A stretch of 64,000 nucleotides of DNA, from assembly GCA_025506515.1 (NCBI GenBank), contig CM046447.1:84944248-85008247 (forward strand). Reading direction: 5' to 3'. A program made the position numbers and the translations under genes. The notes beneath the pieces were generated by a model, which made no database searches, was not told the DNA's origin, and worked only from the letters and a program-made list of their open reading frames with translations. The stretch is from Flaveria trinervia (lineage: Eukaryota; Streptophyta; Magnoliopsida; Asterales; Asteraceae). Positions 23,637 to 35,876 of the stretch are shown one piece after another; within the stretch, counting starts at the first letter, position 1, and every line of letters starts with the position of its first letter.

Positions 23637-26600
23637 ATGGCGTCTATGCAAATTAAACCGCGACACAACTGTGTTGCCTACCTCACAAAATCGCCGATCT
23701 GGACTAAGTTCGATACTGCTATCGATCTTATGGTTCAGTCCCAATACAACAAGGCATTCCTTCTGAACCCCGTCTTACATGCCGAATCCATGAACCAATT
23801 TTGGATGAACGTTACTGTTACCACTGAGGAGAGCAACACACCATCCCTCCGGTCAGTCGTCAACAACAAAGAAGTAGTCATTACTCCTGCAACAATCCGT
23901 AAAATTTTTCAACTGAATGATGCTACTTCTCCTGCTGGATATCCGAAGGGCACCATAGATCTATCCTTTGCTCAGCATGGATATCAAGGCGATCTCAGTG
24001 CCACCACCATCATGAAGAAACACTTTAATGACGCTGAGCGCCTGATTTTTCACATGGTAATGTATGTTTGGCCCCTAAGACGTCGTCTTGGGATCAAATG
24101 TCCACCAAATGGCAGCAGGTAATGTATTCTATCCTTGAGCAACAACCACTAAACTTTTCAGAATTAATATTTTCAGAGCTCAAAGATATGGCTCAAAAAC
24201 TAACTGCCAACCGTTGGATACTTATCCACGGTTCATAATGGCCATTATTACAGACCAGCTTAATGCTGAGGGACTTGTTGGCTTAGGAGTCCCTGCTACG
24301 GCTGTTCTGCCGGAAGTATACTCCCGGCACAACTCTGACCGGACACTAAAAATGGCTGCCAAGCTGCGAAAACCCACGCAGCTGGAACCCACAGCCACCA
24401 CCTCCAAATCCAAAGTCCCCACCAAACCCACCAAAAAGAAACCCAAAATGGCTACTCAGGGAATTGAGTCCCCTGAGGATGCCCCTGCAACACAAACGCA
24501 GGATATATCCACTAGTCCAAACCCCCTAGTGGATACAATGACTCCTCCAGCCACAGCCGCTCAGGCTTCCTCTCAATAGGAGCCTGCAGCAACCCCAAGG
24601 GGCACCTACTTATCTGGGATCTTACTCACTTGAGGAGATTGCCATTGAGCACCATCCACCCCAGGTGCACACTGCTTCTATCCCCTCACCCCAAACAACC
24701 GCTCCTCACAGCCCAACTTTAATAGTTGCACAAGTGCTGACTCAATTGCACTCCTCACCCCCTCCCCAGAAACCACTTACTACTGGGAATACCTCTACAA
24801 TTGAGGGGGAGGAACACAGTGCACCTGAGAACCCACAGCACAGGGGTTTCCCAATTCTATCTCTTGGTGTAGACAAGGAGCTTAGAATATCTAGTGAGGC
24901 TGCCACCTCCTCTGACTCAGCACATGACCAGAGTGAGGCTGGTAACATTGCTAAGACCTCCCTAGAGGCAACAGCTGATGATGGACATTGTCCTGAGGCT
25001 GGAAGTCCCCAGTACCAAGCACAAGGGGCACATGCACCAACTGGTCTACACCCAGTGCATGTAAATCCTGCTCTAAGCAGGAGGTCAGCTGATTCAGCTT
25101 CGGCTGATGATGACCTGGGCTTCTTCTATGATGTTCTTGCCCAGAACACAATCCTGGAAGAGAAAGTCAGTAGGCTGCAAAACCTACTTGACCAACTCTC
25201 ACCAAGAGAAAGACCATCTGCCTCAATCCACCCACAGATGGCACCTTCCCTTGAAGGTTCCCAAACACAGAGCCACCCCCAAATCAACCACCTGCCTCTG
25301 CTTCAGGCCCTACTTCTCAGGAACAGAACCCTCCTGAGCAAATAGGTGCTGTACTCCAAAATTCCCTCCCTCTCATCACACCCATAATCACTGATATAGT
25401 GATCAAAGCCCTTGATGAGAGGCTTTCCTCACATTACAGCCCTTGGTTGATGCTGCTGTCCAAAGACTCTTTCTGCGGTACAAACCCCTTCCTCCAATGC
25501 AACCAAAAAGGGGAGAGTACTGCAGTGAAAGAAAGGAAGAGAAAAGATCCGAGGAAAAGGAAGTGAGCAAGCCCAAGAGGAGGAAAAGAAAAGCAACCTC
25601 TGCTCACTTACAAGCGAAAGAGAAGTGCTGATGATCACACTGCTGAAGACAAATCCTTGGAGGAGCTGGTCAAAGAAGCTGACACCACACACAGCCGATC
25701 CATGGATAAATATTGAACAACTCTTCAGGCAGGGTTTGACACAGCCACACTGGATAGTGAGATCAGAAGGTTAGAAGTACAAGAGATACAACCCGATGGG
25801 CAGGGTATGATGCTCTTGAGAAAGAGAGGTTGGAAATAATGATCCGCTTTATTGCAAAATACTTGGAAGATCATTAATGGAGATCCGCGCATGGACCAGG
25901 GACAGCATTCTGGCTATAGCCACCAGAATCTGTCTGTCTGAGCAATTCAACAAAGGGATTATTGTGGAAGCCCTTGATGAGGCTGGGGCTGGTAAAAGGT
26001 TAGAGATGGCTAAACTCACAAAGGCGAAACTAACTACAAGGATGCTAGATCACCTTCCCTTCCACCCACTCAAACAGATCTTATCCCTCAAATCTCCCAA
26101 CCAACCTCTAAGCCAAAATCCAAACATCCTCATTCTTCAAAACCAATTCCTTCACCAACCCAACCATCATCCAGTGATGTACCCAGAAGGAGAGAAGGGT
26201 GCTGAGGATGGAAGAAGAAGAAGAAGATGATGATGAAGATGATAGTCTGCCACTCTCTGCTGTTCTGAAGCTACCAAAACCCCGAAGTCAACCCATGTTC
26301 ACACCTGACTCTCAAAGGAAAATGGTCAGAGTCAAGATAGAAGAAGAAGAACAGCAACAGCACGATGAGCAACTGTTGAAGATGGTTGACAAGGAATTTC
26401 CTCAGTCATCATCTATTCAAGCCATGAAAGGGCATGCTCAAAGGCTGTACACTCTCAGGCACACCTTTCAGTATCAGAAGGAGAGAGTGAGAGTATGGCC
26501 AGACCCCAGGGTGAGTTCTAGAATCCATAAAAGAACTATCCACACAGATACAACGGCCAGGTACGAAAACAATAGAGTCTACCATCATGTTGGCAGTTGT

Positions 26601-26955
26601 AGTCTCACCTTGGGAAATCATTGATGAATTCAAGAAAGCTCACCAAGCAAAGAAGACCCCTCAAGCCTTACTAGAAAACAAGATGATTAAGAAGGGGTTG
26701 TTATATAAAAAGCTTGAAGACATCCAGAAGAATGAGCTCCAGTTACTCCTTGAAGGCAACCATCCTGATGAATTTGTATATAGGGAGGTAACTACGGTGG
26801 AGCTGAAAAATGGCAGGACCATGAAGTACTTATCAGAGTACTATGGTCCAGAGTTCTTCTTCGAAGGAGGAGCAGAAGAACTCTCTCAGGAGGAACAAGT
26901 TGTTCTCCTTGAGGCCTATGTTCGTGAGTCATACAGACTCATTATGGGGAAGTAA
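23637..26955 (+). pseudogene. Extra 3' ORF of element E (Sirevirus-type accessory protein), frameshifted
   Basis: The start at 23637 (MASMQIKPRHN) is chosen because it follows the TATA box and gives the conserved N-terminal domain (QFWMNVTV, VVITPATIRKIFQL, DLSFAQHGYQG). A second conserved block is at 24205-24330 (YPRFIMAIITDQLN, the counterpart of YSRFLQMII in B). It continues as a Pro/Ser/Thr-rich low-complexity part (24340-25100), a Leu-heptad stretch near 25140-25200, basic and acidic runs (25550-25600; 26199-26240 Glu/Asp) and a C-terminal domain at 26587-26955. At least four frame changes separate these parts. No signal peptide or membrane helix is seen. Its function is unknown. Confidence 0.7.
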
Positions 26956-27159
26956 ATCTCATGAATGGGATAACAACTCTGTGTCCAGTTCCCCAAAACA
27001 GAGTTCCCATTCATACTCTGCCAAACAAATATTTGAGATTTCTTCCCAGGCCGGAGCTTACATGGGTCATCTTCTCTACTGATCAAGAAGGAAAAAGACC
27101 AACATTTTGCCATCAATAAGTGGGAGTATAATAAGTTAGAGGTTTTGGCTGCATTGGTT

Positions 27160-27170
27160 CAGGGGGAGTT
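27160..27170 (+). other. Polypurine tract of element E
   Basis: CAGGGGGAGTT immediately precedes the 3' LTR. F has the same tract (AGGGGGAGTT) at 40136. Confidence 0.85.
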
Positions 27171-28054
27171 TGTTGGACCAAAAGAACCAATGAGCCAAGA
27201 TCAGAAAACCTCTAAGTCCCACACGGTATCACAACAACTGCTGAAAGCCTCATCAGTAGTTTGACAAGTGCTGAAGACTTCAACAGCTGAAGATCAAGTG
27301 CTGAAGACCTTAACAGCTGAAGAACCAAAGTGCTGAAGTACAACAGCTGAAGAACACAAGTGCTGAAGCTGAAAGACCAAAGTACTGAAGTACAACAGCT
27401 GAAGAGTTCACAAGTGCTGAAGATCAACAACTGATGTACAAAGTCTGAAGACAAAGACTGAAGACATCAGCTGATGATATCTACTGAAGTCATCAGCTGA
27501 TAAACACCTGAAGGTCAAAGTCTGAAGATCAAGTACTGAAGCCTCAGTAGTTTGTCACAACTGCTGAAGAGTACTTCTTCAGTAGTTGTGATATCAGTAG
27601 TTTTATTTTCTATGTTTCAGTAGTTTTGTAAAACGACTGAAGAGCTTGTTCTTCAGTCGTTGTAGTTTCAGTAGTTTTATATTTTGTACTTAACATGCTG
27701 ATATGTTCTCAGTAGTTTGAACATTTCAGTAGTTTGTTAAGAATTAGTTATTTTTGTATTGGATCTGCCAGTTGTCACTTTCCGTGATAACAGCAGTGAT
27801 TGTTGCACTCTATATAAGGAGTGACAACCTATTGTAATTAGTGAGAATGAGTAAATGAATGGAGATGATGATTTGATTAGAAATTTCTACATCTATAAAC
27901 ATTCCTAGAAATCAGAAATACATATTCTCTCCTTATAACCGAATGCGATCTTAATGCTTACAAGTATCGATTGCTTGCTACAAATTGATAATTCCAGTTT
28001 GTATTCCGCTGCTTGTATTCTGATATATCAAACTTGTGATCACTGATCCTGTCA
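27171..28054 (+). repeat. 3' LTR of element E
   Basis: 884 bp from TGTTGGACC to ATCCTGTCA, nearly identical to 15578-16470. The TATA box is at 27811-27818. Confidence 0.93.
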
Positions 28055-28059
28055 ATGAA
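28055..28059 (+). repeat. Right target-site duplication of E (ATGAA)
   Basis: Exact repeat of 15573-15577; F's LTR sequence resumes after it. Confidence 0.9.
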
Positions 28060-28837
28060 GATGCTGATGCAACCTAAACATCTTTAGTCTTTCCAGCATG
28101 CTGCACAAGTGCATTGAAGTAGAATGCATTGGAAGTTTCACATGTGCAACAGAAATACTCTAAGTGTGAAATCTTCTGAAGCCAAGACCAACATTTTTCG
28201 AAGCCAAAGATGAAGTCTTCCGAAGCCTCAGAGACAAGTCTTCCGAAGCTGCAAGTTCATGAAGACGATTTTTTCGAAGACTTTTAGTAACATTTTTATA
28301 TCTCATGTACGTTCCACAAAGCTGGACACCTTTCCGCTGCAACTCTGAAGTCACCAACTAACATGGTTTACTGAAAAGGTCCATGCTTTGGTAACTGTAC
28401 ATTGAGGTCTTGAGTCTGTAACTTTCTACTTTATGTACTTTATCCTTTTTGTAATAGATAAGGATGTGAGCTATGGCATGTCATAGTCACAAGTCAAAAG
28501 GCAATCTGCCTTTAGACTCTACAATTGATTTTGTGTGTGTCTAGTCAATTGTATCCAGCTGGCTTTCAAAGTATAGCCGGCTGTAGGATGTTGTATAAGT
28601 ATCTCATGTTCTTGTATCTTTCGAATATGCTTTTGTAACACTTGTAATAGAACATAGAGAATGCAATATACTGCATTCTTGAAAACCAAGTACTTGTGTT
28701 TTTTGTGTTCTGTCTCTTATATTACTTGTGTTCTTAGTGTCACTACTTGGTTAATCCAGTTTACTGTTTGATCTAAGTTTAATTTATCTCCTCTTTGTGT
28801 TGTTGTGTTGTAACTTTTACCCTTCAACGATCCTGCA
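28060..28837 (+). repeat. Rest of F's 5' LTR
   Basis: Aligns with 40160-40966 of F's 3' LTR and ends ATCCTGCA before the primer site. It carries CTTCCGAAG-type words at 28165-28275 and a TATAAG box at 28594-28599. Relative to the 3' LTR it lacks one ~28-bp unit containing GAAGCCAAGACCAACATC. Confidence 0.88.
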
Positions 28838-28839
28838 TT

Positions 28840-28851
28840 TGGTATCAAAGC
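28840..28851 (+). other. Primer binding site of element F
   Basis: TGGTATCAAAGC, one mismatch to the initiator Met-tRNA complement (TGGTATCAGAGC; G to A). Confidence 0.82.
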
Positions 28852-28921
28852 TTTCCATGCTCTTGATATAAGATCTCACCATCTTAAGATCCCTCACACA
28901 CACAAATACTAAACTTTTCAA

Positions 28922-31524
28922 ATGGCAGCCATTTTCAAAACTGATATGGAACTGGAACCATGAACAAGTCCCTATTGATCACTCTTGATGAGTTTGACAC
29001 TGGGTGTTTAAGAATGGAAGGTTTCATCAGGTCTCTTGATTCAACAATATAGGAGTCTATTGAGAATGGACCTTTTATACCCAGCACACCTTCTGCCACT
29101 GGTGCTGGTATGATCCCCAAAGATATGGCTAACTACTCTAATGAAGATAGGAAGAGAGTAGAGATAGATAGAAAAGCCATGAAATCTCTTCAAATTGCCC
29201 TTCGAAACTCTATGTATAGAGGTTTCAAGAAGTGCAAAACAGCCAAGCAGTTGTGGGATGCACTGAAACTGATCTCTGAGGGTTCTTCTGAAGCCAAGGA
29301 GAACAAGAAGGATCTCATGAAGCAACAGTTTGAAAACTTCACCTTCAAAATAGGTGAGACCATGACTCAGCAGTACTTCAGGTGTGTTGAGATTGTGGAT
29401 ACCCTAGTGGATGGAGGAGTTTCCCTTGAAAACAGAGACATTGTAGGAAGTTCATGTCCTCACTTCCTAGGCAATGGACACACTACTATGTGGTGATCAA
29501 GAAAACTGAAAATCTCAAAACTCTTACTCTGACAGAGTTATATGGGATTCTCAGTGGCTACCAGATGGAGATGAACATGCAAGGTTCATCTGGAAACTCT
29601 AACAGTCAGATGGGTTCAGCCCTACATGTGGTTGAAAGGGATAGCATAGAACCCAAACATCATCTCTTATGCTACCCTGACAACTCACCAAAGGGTCCTT
29701 TCATCACCTTCCCAGAGACACCAAAGGAGAACTACACTCAAGGAAGCCCATTCCAAGAGACAAGCTCTACTCAAGCTTTTGTGTCTTCTGATGAAAGCTA
29801 TGGCAACTCGCTTTTCACTCTTGAAGACCTGGATTGTATCCATCCAGATGATCTGGAATATATGGAAATAGTCCAGCAGATGGCTCTTCTCACTCACAAA
29901 GCTAAGAAGTTCTACAAGAGGACTGGAAGAAAGTTTCCAAGCAATGCAACCAGTGGAAAGTTTGGACTGGACAAAGGCAAAGTCAAGTATTACAATTGTA
30001 ACTTGATAGGCCACTTTTCCAGAGAGTGTAAGGCACCTAGAACAAATGGTGGCCAAACACAATCCAGACCAAACTACACTGACAAAGCTCTCCATAATGA
30101 GAAGTCAAAGTAGCAAGCTGCTATTGCTGTTGAAGAAGGAGGCTTTGACTGGAGCTTTTAGGTGGAAGATGCTTCTCCAAACCAAGCACTGATGGCAGAT
30201 CATGATGAAGCCAAGGTATTGGAACATCTTTGTATTCCTGAATGCATTGCTAAAGTTAACAGGTACATGTCCTATAACTTGGAACTGAGATCTGATGTTG
30301 AGTCCTTAAACATTTTAAAATCTTATTTTAGAAAGTCTAAAAATGATTATAAGCTGAAAATAGAGGACTTAGAGAAAACCATTTCAGTTCTAAAACATGA
30401 ACACACAGATTTTAGGACTCAAATTAATGATCTTAGAACCAAGTTAACTGAGTGTCAGGCTGAGCTTGTGATCAGCAAAGCCAGGGCAGAAAAGAGTGTT
30501 CTTGAAGAGCAGACCTTCAAGAACATGATATCCTCATCCCTGCACAACAAAGTGTGCTATCAAGACAGGCAGGGACTGCGATCAAATGAGATAGCTCCTC
30601 CACACACAATCTTTTCAGTAAGATCTCCTACGTGTGGAACTTGTGAAGATGAGCTTCCTCTCATAGATCCTATGAGTAAGGAGGATGAAGAAGAGATAGT
30701 GAAGAATCCCTCTACAAAGAGTGAAGAGGAGGATTCCAAGAAGGGCCACTATCCTTCTGAGGAGAAAGTGAAGACTGTGATGACCAAGTCCATGAGAAAG
30801 AACTTGATCAGAAAGAGCAAAGAAAGGCAAGGAAGGCTTAAGAGATCAAGGCTACTTTTGACTCTAAGCAGAAACAAGTTTTTATTTCTGCAGGGTTTAA
30901 AGTGGTAGGGACTAAAGACATCAACCAAAACTCCTCTGCTAAGAGTTCTGGTTCTTGTTCAACTCATCTCAGTAGCCAGAAGAAGACTGATCTGCTGTGT
31001 ACCACTGCTGCACAGCCTGGACCATCAAACTCCAAGCACATTCCTCAGCCTAAGAGGATTGTCTCATCGTCTGCAAAGATGGAGGTGGAGAAGGGATGTG
31101 ACCAAAGACAGTCTTACTCTCAAGAAAAGGCTCTTGTGAAGAAGAAGATGAATTGTGTTATGTGTGACAACACCACTCACATTTCAATCCTAAAGGTACT
31201 GTCCATATGGCCAAAACAAAGGCTTCAAAGAGTTCTAAGAAGATTCAAGCTTCGGAAGGAAAATCAGTTTCCTTCGAAAGTTCCAAATCTAACAAAAAGG
31301 GAAGTGGAAAATTCTCTTCGGAAGAATATTTGGTCTCGGAAGAAAGGAATTCTTTCGAAGCACTGAAGTCTGCTGCAGTGTTTGCAGAATCTTCCAAAGG
31401 TTCAGTCATCAAAACTTCTGAAGTTACAAATGCTTCTAAAGTTTTAAAGGTCAAATCCAAGACTCCAAAGGTGGTGTGTACGTCTAAGAAAGACCAAGTG
31501 ACTAAGATTTCTCCTCAACAATAG
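28922..31524 (+). pseudogene. Gag of element F
   Basis: ATG at 28922 follows the leader. The UBN2-type domain is legible at 29110-29560 (AKQLWDALK, TMTQQYFRCVE, SLPRQWTHYY). The zinc knuckle at 29988-30029 reads YYNCNLIGHFSREC: the first cysteine is now Tyr (TGT to TAT), so this finger should not hold zinc. A coiled-coil part runs from 30230 to 30540, an acidic/Lys-rich part follows, and a second knuckle-like CVMCDNTTH lies near 31150. Frame changes occur near 29440, 30120, 30900 and 31200. The Ser/Lys-rich segment at 31200-31450 contains CTTCGGAAG words within coding sequence. Confidence 0.78.
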
Positions 31525-31639
31525 CTCGAGATCCTCTTAGTACAACCATAGGATCTATTACTATTGAGTTACCTTCTGCAAATGAGCCCAAGACAAGCAA
31601 CGCTTGGGTTTCCAGATGTAACTAATCATTCTCTTTTGT

Positions 31640-34600
31640 GCAGGGACAGCTGAAGACAGACACAAATGTCTGGATCATAGACAGTGGCTGCTCCAGGCAC
31701 ATGACTTGAAATAGGTCACTACTCCAGAACTTTGAAAGGATTGATGGAGGACCAGTCGCATTTGGGGGAGATGAAGGCGGTTACATTTCTGGAAGGGGCA
31801 AGGTCACAAATGGTAAGCTCAGCATAGAAAAGATAAACTTTGTTAAGGAGCTTGGATACAATCTTCTGAGTGTATCTCAATTTTGTGATCAGAGTCATAA
31901 CATGCTCTATACTGAGCATGAGTGTATTGTTCTTAAGCCTGGTGTTGTCATTCCTCATGAGCATATCCTGCTAAGAGCCCCCAGGAAGGAAACATGTACA
32001 AGATGGAGTTGCAAGAATCATCTCCCTCTGGAGAAGTTTCATGCTTTATGTCTAAAGCCAATAGTGATGAATCTTTCCTATGGCATAAAATAATGTGCTA
32101 TCTAAACTTTAAGAACATGAATAAGTTAATTAAGCATGACTTGGTAACTGGAATGCCAAAGAAAGAGTTTACAAGTGATGACCACTGTGTTGCATGCCTG
32201 AAAGGGAAGCAACATAAGGTATCTCACAAGCCTAAGGAAAAGAACTCCATCACTACACCCCTACACTTGTTACATATGGATCTCTTTAGCCCCACCAGTG
32301 TAATGAGTTTAGGAAGGACCTTATACTATCTAGTGATCACAGATGACTTTACAAGATTCACTTGGGTTTTCTTCCTTAGAACTAAGGATGAGACTCCTGA
32401 GATTCTGAAGAATTTCATCTTTTGAAGATTGAGAATCAATCTGATCACAAGGTCAAGATCATAAGATATGATCAAGGAACCAAATTTAAGAACCATATCC
32501 TTGATACATTTTGTGATGAAGAGGGTATTACAAGATAATTTAGTGCTCCCAGGACTCCTTAGCAAAATGGTGTTGCTGAGAGGAGAAACAGGACACTGAT
32601 TGAACCTGCAAGAACCATGCTTTCTGACTTTAAACTGCCCATCACCTTCAGGGCAGAGGCAGTCAACACTGTCTGCTATGTGCAGAATAGAGTTTTAGTA
32701 GTTAAGACTCATGGCAAGAATCCTTATGAACTTTGGCACAAGAGGAGACCTTTCATTGGTTTTCTCAGGTCATTTGGATGTCCTTGCACCATCTTGAATA
32801 CCAAAGATCAAATTGACATGTTTGCTGAGAAATCATATGATGGACATTTTATTGGATACTCTTCCTAAGCTAAGGCTTATAGAGTGTACAATCTCAGAAC
32901 TAGAATTGTTGAGGAGTCAGCCAATGTGACTTTCAATGAACACACACCCTGTGTTGCTGGTTCTGGTCCGGATTGGTGTTTGATCTTGATTTGGTTACCA
33001 ACTGTTTTACTAAATCTTGTAAGAATATTTTAGGATCTGCAGCAAATTTAAATATAGATGATCTTGATCCAAGATTTAAGCTAGGAAGATCCTCAATACA
33101 TATATCTTCAGCTCCAGTTGGTACCACTTCTGCAAATGAGATTTCTATCAGCCCAACAATGACAAATTCTGCTGATACATGTGGTATGCCTTCAAATTCC
33201 AGCTCAGAGGCTCTATAACCAGATAAGAACACCTCAACTGCAGAAGACAACAATGGTGATGGTGATAGTGATCAAGAATTTCTTGATGCCACTAACCACA
33301 CCATAGATAAGAACATCAATGATGTCACACACTGCTTGGATCAAGTTTCACTTGAAAACTATGCTGATGTGGTGGGAGAAACACCTTTCATTGGTTTTGT
33401 CAGGTCATTTGGATGTCCTTGCACCATCTTGAATACCAAAGATCAAATTGCCAAGTTTGCTGAGAAATCATATGATGGACACTTTATTGGATACTCTTCC
33501 TAAGATAAGGCTTATAGAGTGTACAATCTCAGAACTAGAATTGTTGAGGAGTCAGCCAATGTGACTTTCAATGAACACACACCCTGTGTTGCTGGTTCTG
33601 GTCCGGATTGGGTGTTTGATCTTGATTTGGTTACTAACTATTTTAACAAATCTTGTGAGAATGTTTCAGGATCTACAACAAATTTAAATACAGATGATCC
33701 TGATCCAAGATTTAAGCTAGGAAGATCCTCAAGACATATATCTTCAGCTCCAATTGGAACCACTTTTGCAAATGAGGTTTCTGTCAGCCCAACAATGACA
33801 AATTTAGCTGATACATGTGGTATGCCTTCAAATTCCAGCTCAGAGGCTCTATAACCAGATAAGAACACCTCAACTATGGAAGACAACAATGGTGATGATG
33901 ACAGTGACCAAGAATTCTTGATGCCACTAACCACACCATAGATGAGAACATCAATGATGTCACACACTGCTTGGATCAAGATTCACTTGAAAAGTGTGCT
34001 GATGTGGTGGGAGAAACATCTATGCTAGATCTAAACTTTTCAAATTTAAATCTCTCTTAACAACTTGTTGTGATCCCTCAGCTTAGGATCCACAAGTCTC
34101 ACCCTACCACAAACATCATTGGAGATGTTGTCTCGGGGGTAAAGACAAGAGGACAAACCCATGAAGCAAATGTTTGTCTTCACTCTTGTTTTCTGTCCCA
34201 GATAGAGCCAAAGAAAGTTGATGAAGCTCTAAAGGATGGAAGTTGGGTTGAAGCTATACAACAAGAGCTGCTTCAATTCAAAAGGCAGAAAGTTTGGAAC
34301 ATTTGACCTCTTCCTTCTGGGAAGACTACCATTGGAACCAAATGGGTGTTTAGGAACAAGAAAGATGATAGAGGCATCATCATCAAGAACAAAGCTAGAC
34401 TGGTTTTTCAAGGATACACATAAGAAGAAGGGATTGGCTACACTGATGCCTTTGCTCCGATGGCAAGATTAGAAGCTGTTAGGATATTCCTCGCATTTGC
34501 TGCATCCAAGAACTTTAAGGTCTTTCAACTTGATGTGAAGTGTGCATTTTTGTATGGAGTGATAGATGAAGAGGTTTATGTCAAACAGCCACCTGGTTTT

Positions 34601-35729
34601 GTAGATCCTGATCATCCTGATTATGTCTACAAGCTTGACAAAGCTCTCTATGGGCTGCATCAGGCGCCCAGGAAGTGGTATGAGACACTGTCTGAGTATC
34701 TCTGTAAACATAGATACAGGAGGGGTACTATAGATGGAACTCTCTTCATCAAAGGACAAGGAAAAGACATATTGCTAGTTCAAGTATATGTGGATGACAT
34801 CATTTTTGGTTCAACTAATCCAAAGCTCTGCAAAGACTTTGAGAAGCTGATGAAAGACAGATTTGAAATGAGTGCCATGGGGGAACTCAATTTCTTTCTA
34901 GGAATTCAAGTGAAGAAAGTTGAAGATCGCATCTTTATAAGTCAGTCAAAGTATGTTCAAGACATACTCAAGAGGTTTAATATGACTGGCTGTAAGATTG
35001 CTAAGACACCCATAGCCAGAAACCACTCTCTTGGTCCTGATCTTGAAGGGGAGTGTGTAGATGAGCATTTATATAGGGCTATGATTGGGTCTCTTATGTA
35101 TCTTACTGTTAGCAGGCCTGATATCATGTTTGCTACATGTATTTATGCAAGATATCAAGCCAAACCTAAGATGTCTCACCTTATCACTATCAAGAGGATT
35201 CTAAGATACCTCAAAGGTGCATCAACACTTGGCCTATGGTATCCCAAGAATTCTGACTTCAATCTGTATGCCTATACAGATAGTGATTATGGTGGTTGTA
35301 ACATTACTGCAAAGTCTACATCTGGGGGATGTCAATTTCTTGGTGGAAGGGTTGTCTCATGGCAATGCAAGAAATAATCATGTGTCTCTACATCAACTGC
35401 TGAAGCTGAATACATTGCTGCTTCAAGATGTTTTGCTCAAGTACTTTGGATTCAGAATCAAGTGCTAGACTATGGGTTAAACTTCAAGTAGACTCCCATT
35501 CACATAGACAACAACAGTGCTATCTAAATCACAAGAACCCTGTACAGCACTCAAGGACAAAGCACATCAATATCATGTATCATTAATAAGAGATAACTAT
35601 GAAAAGGGATTAATTAAACTAGTCAAGGTTCAAACAGATGAACAATATGCTGATCTGTTTACAAAGGCTTTTGATGAACTGAGATTTAAATATCTTATAT
35701 CAGCTATTAGAATGATCAACCTTGAGTAG
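31640..35729 (+). pseudogene. Pol of element F (protease, integrase, RT, RNase H)
   Basis: Protease DSG at 31680-31688 (IIDSGCSRHMT), then a stop at 31707-31709. The GAG-pre-integrase domain is at 32060-32230 (CVACLKGKQHK). The integrase core follows (ITDDFTRFTW; RYDQGTKF; then TP-stop-QNG with E retained). The integrase C-terminal and linker region is tandemly duplicated (32749-34018). RT begins near 34290 (GTKWVFRNKKDDRG, then a stop in the YTQEEG block), and the intact frame 34460-35377 carries RT with YVDDIIFGS near 34786-34812 and RNase H DSDYGGC. Stops at about 35377 and beyond break the tail, which ends at 35729. Confidence 0.87.
32749..34018 (+). repeat. 635-bp tandem duplication in F pol
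   Basis: Unit 1 (32749-33383) and unit 2 (33384-34018) both run from CCTTTCATTGG to GTGGTGGGAGAAAC. Both carry the same nonsense codon (TTCCTAAG, at 32866 and 33501 approximately), so that stop predates the duplication. The copies now differ at roughly one base in twenty by eye. The first copy has also lost one G (GATTGGTG against GATTGGGTG), shifting its frame. Confidence 0.88.
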
Positions 35730-35876
35730 ATCTTTGTTAAAACTAATTCTTATTATTTCTTTAAAATTTATGTGTGTCCTAAGTTGTCTAGTTCATCACT
35801 TTCATAAGCTCATGTTTTCATTAGATTAAAATTTTCTTTTTGAAGACTTTCCTTAGATTTTTGAAAATTTCTGATA

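Larger units (their letters stand above)
15578..28054 (+). mobile_element. Element E: complete Sirevirus-like copia retrotransposon
   Basis: A 12,477-bp element with two nearly identical LTRs (893 and 884 bp), ATGAA duplications, initiator-Met primer site, gag with two zinc knuckles, PR-INT-RT-RH, spacer hairpin array, extra ORF and polypurine tract. Structurally complete and the youngest insertion seen, but gag, pol and the extra ORF carry several single-base frameshifts. It is either recently dead or affected by sequencing error. Confidence 0.92.
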
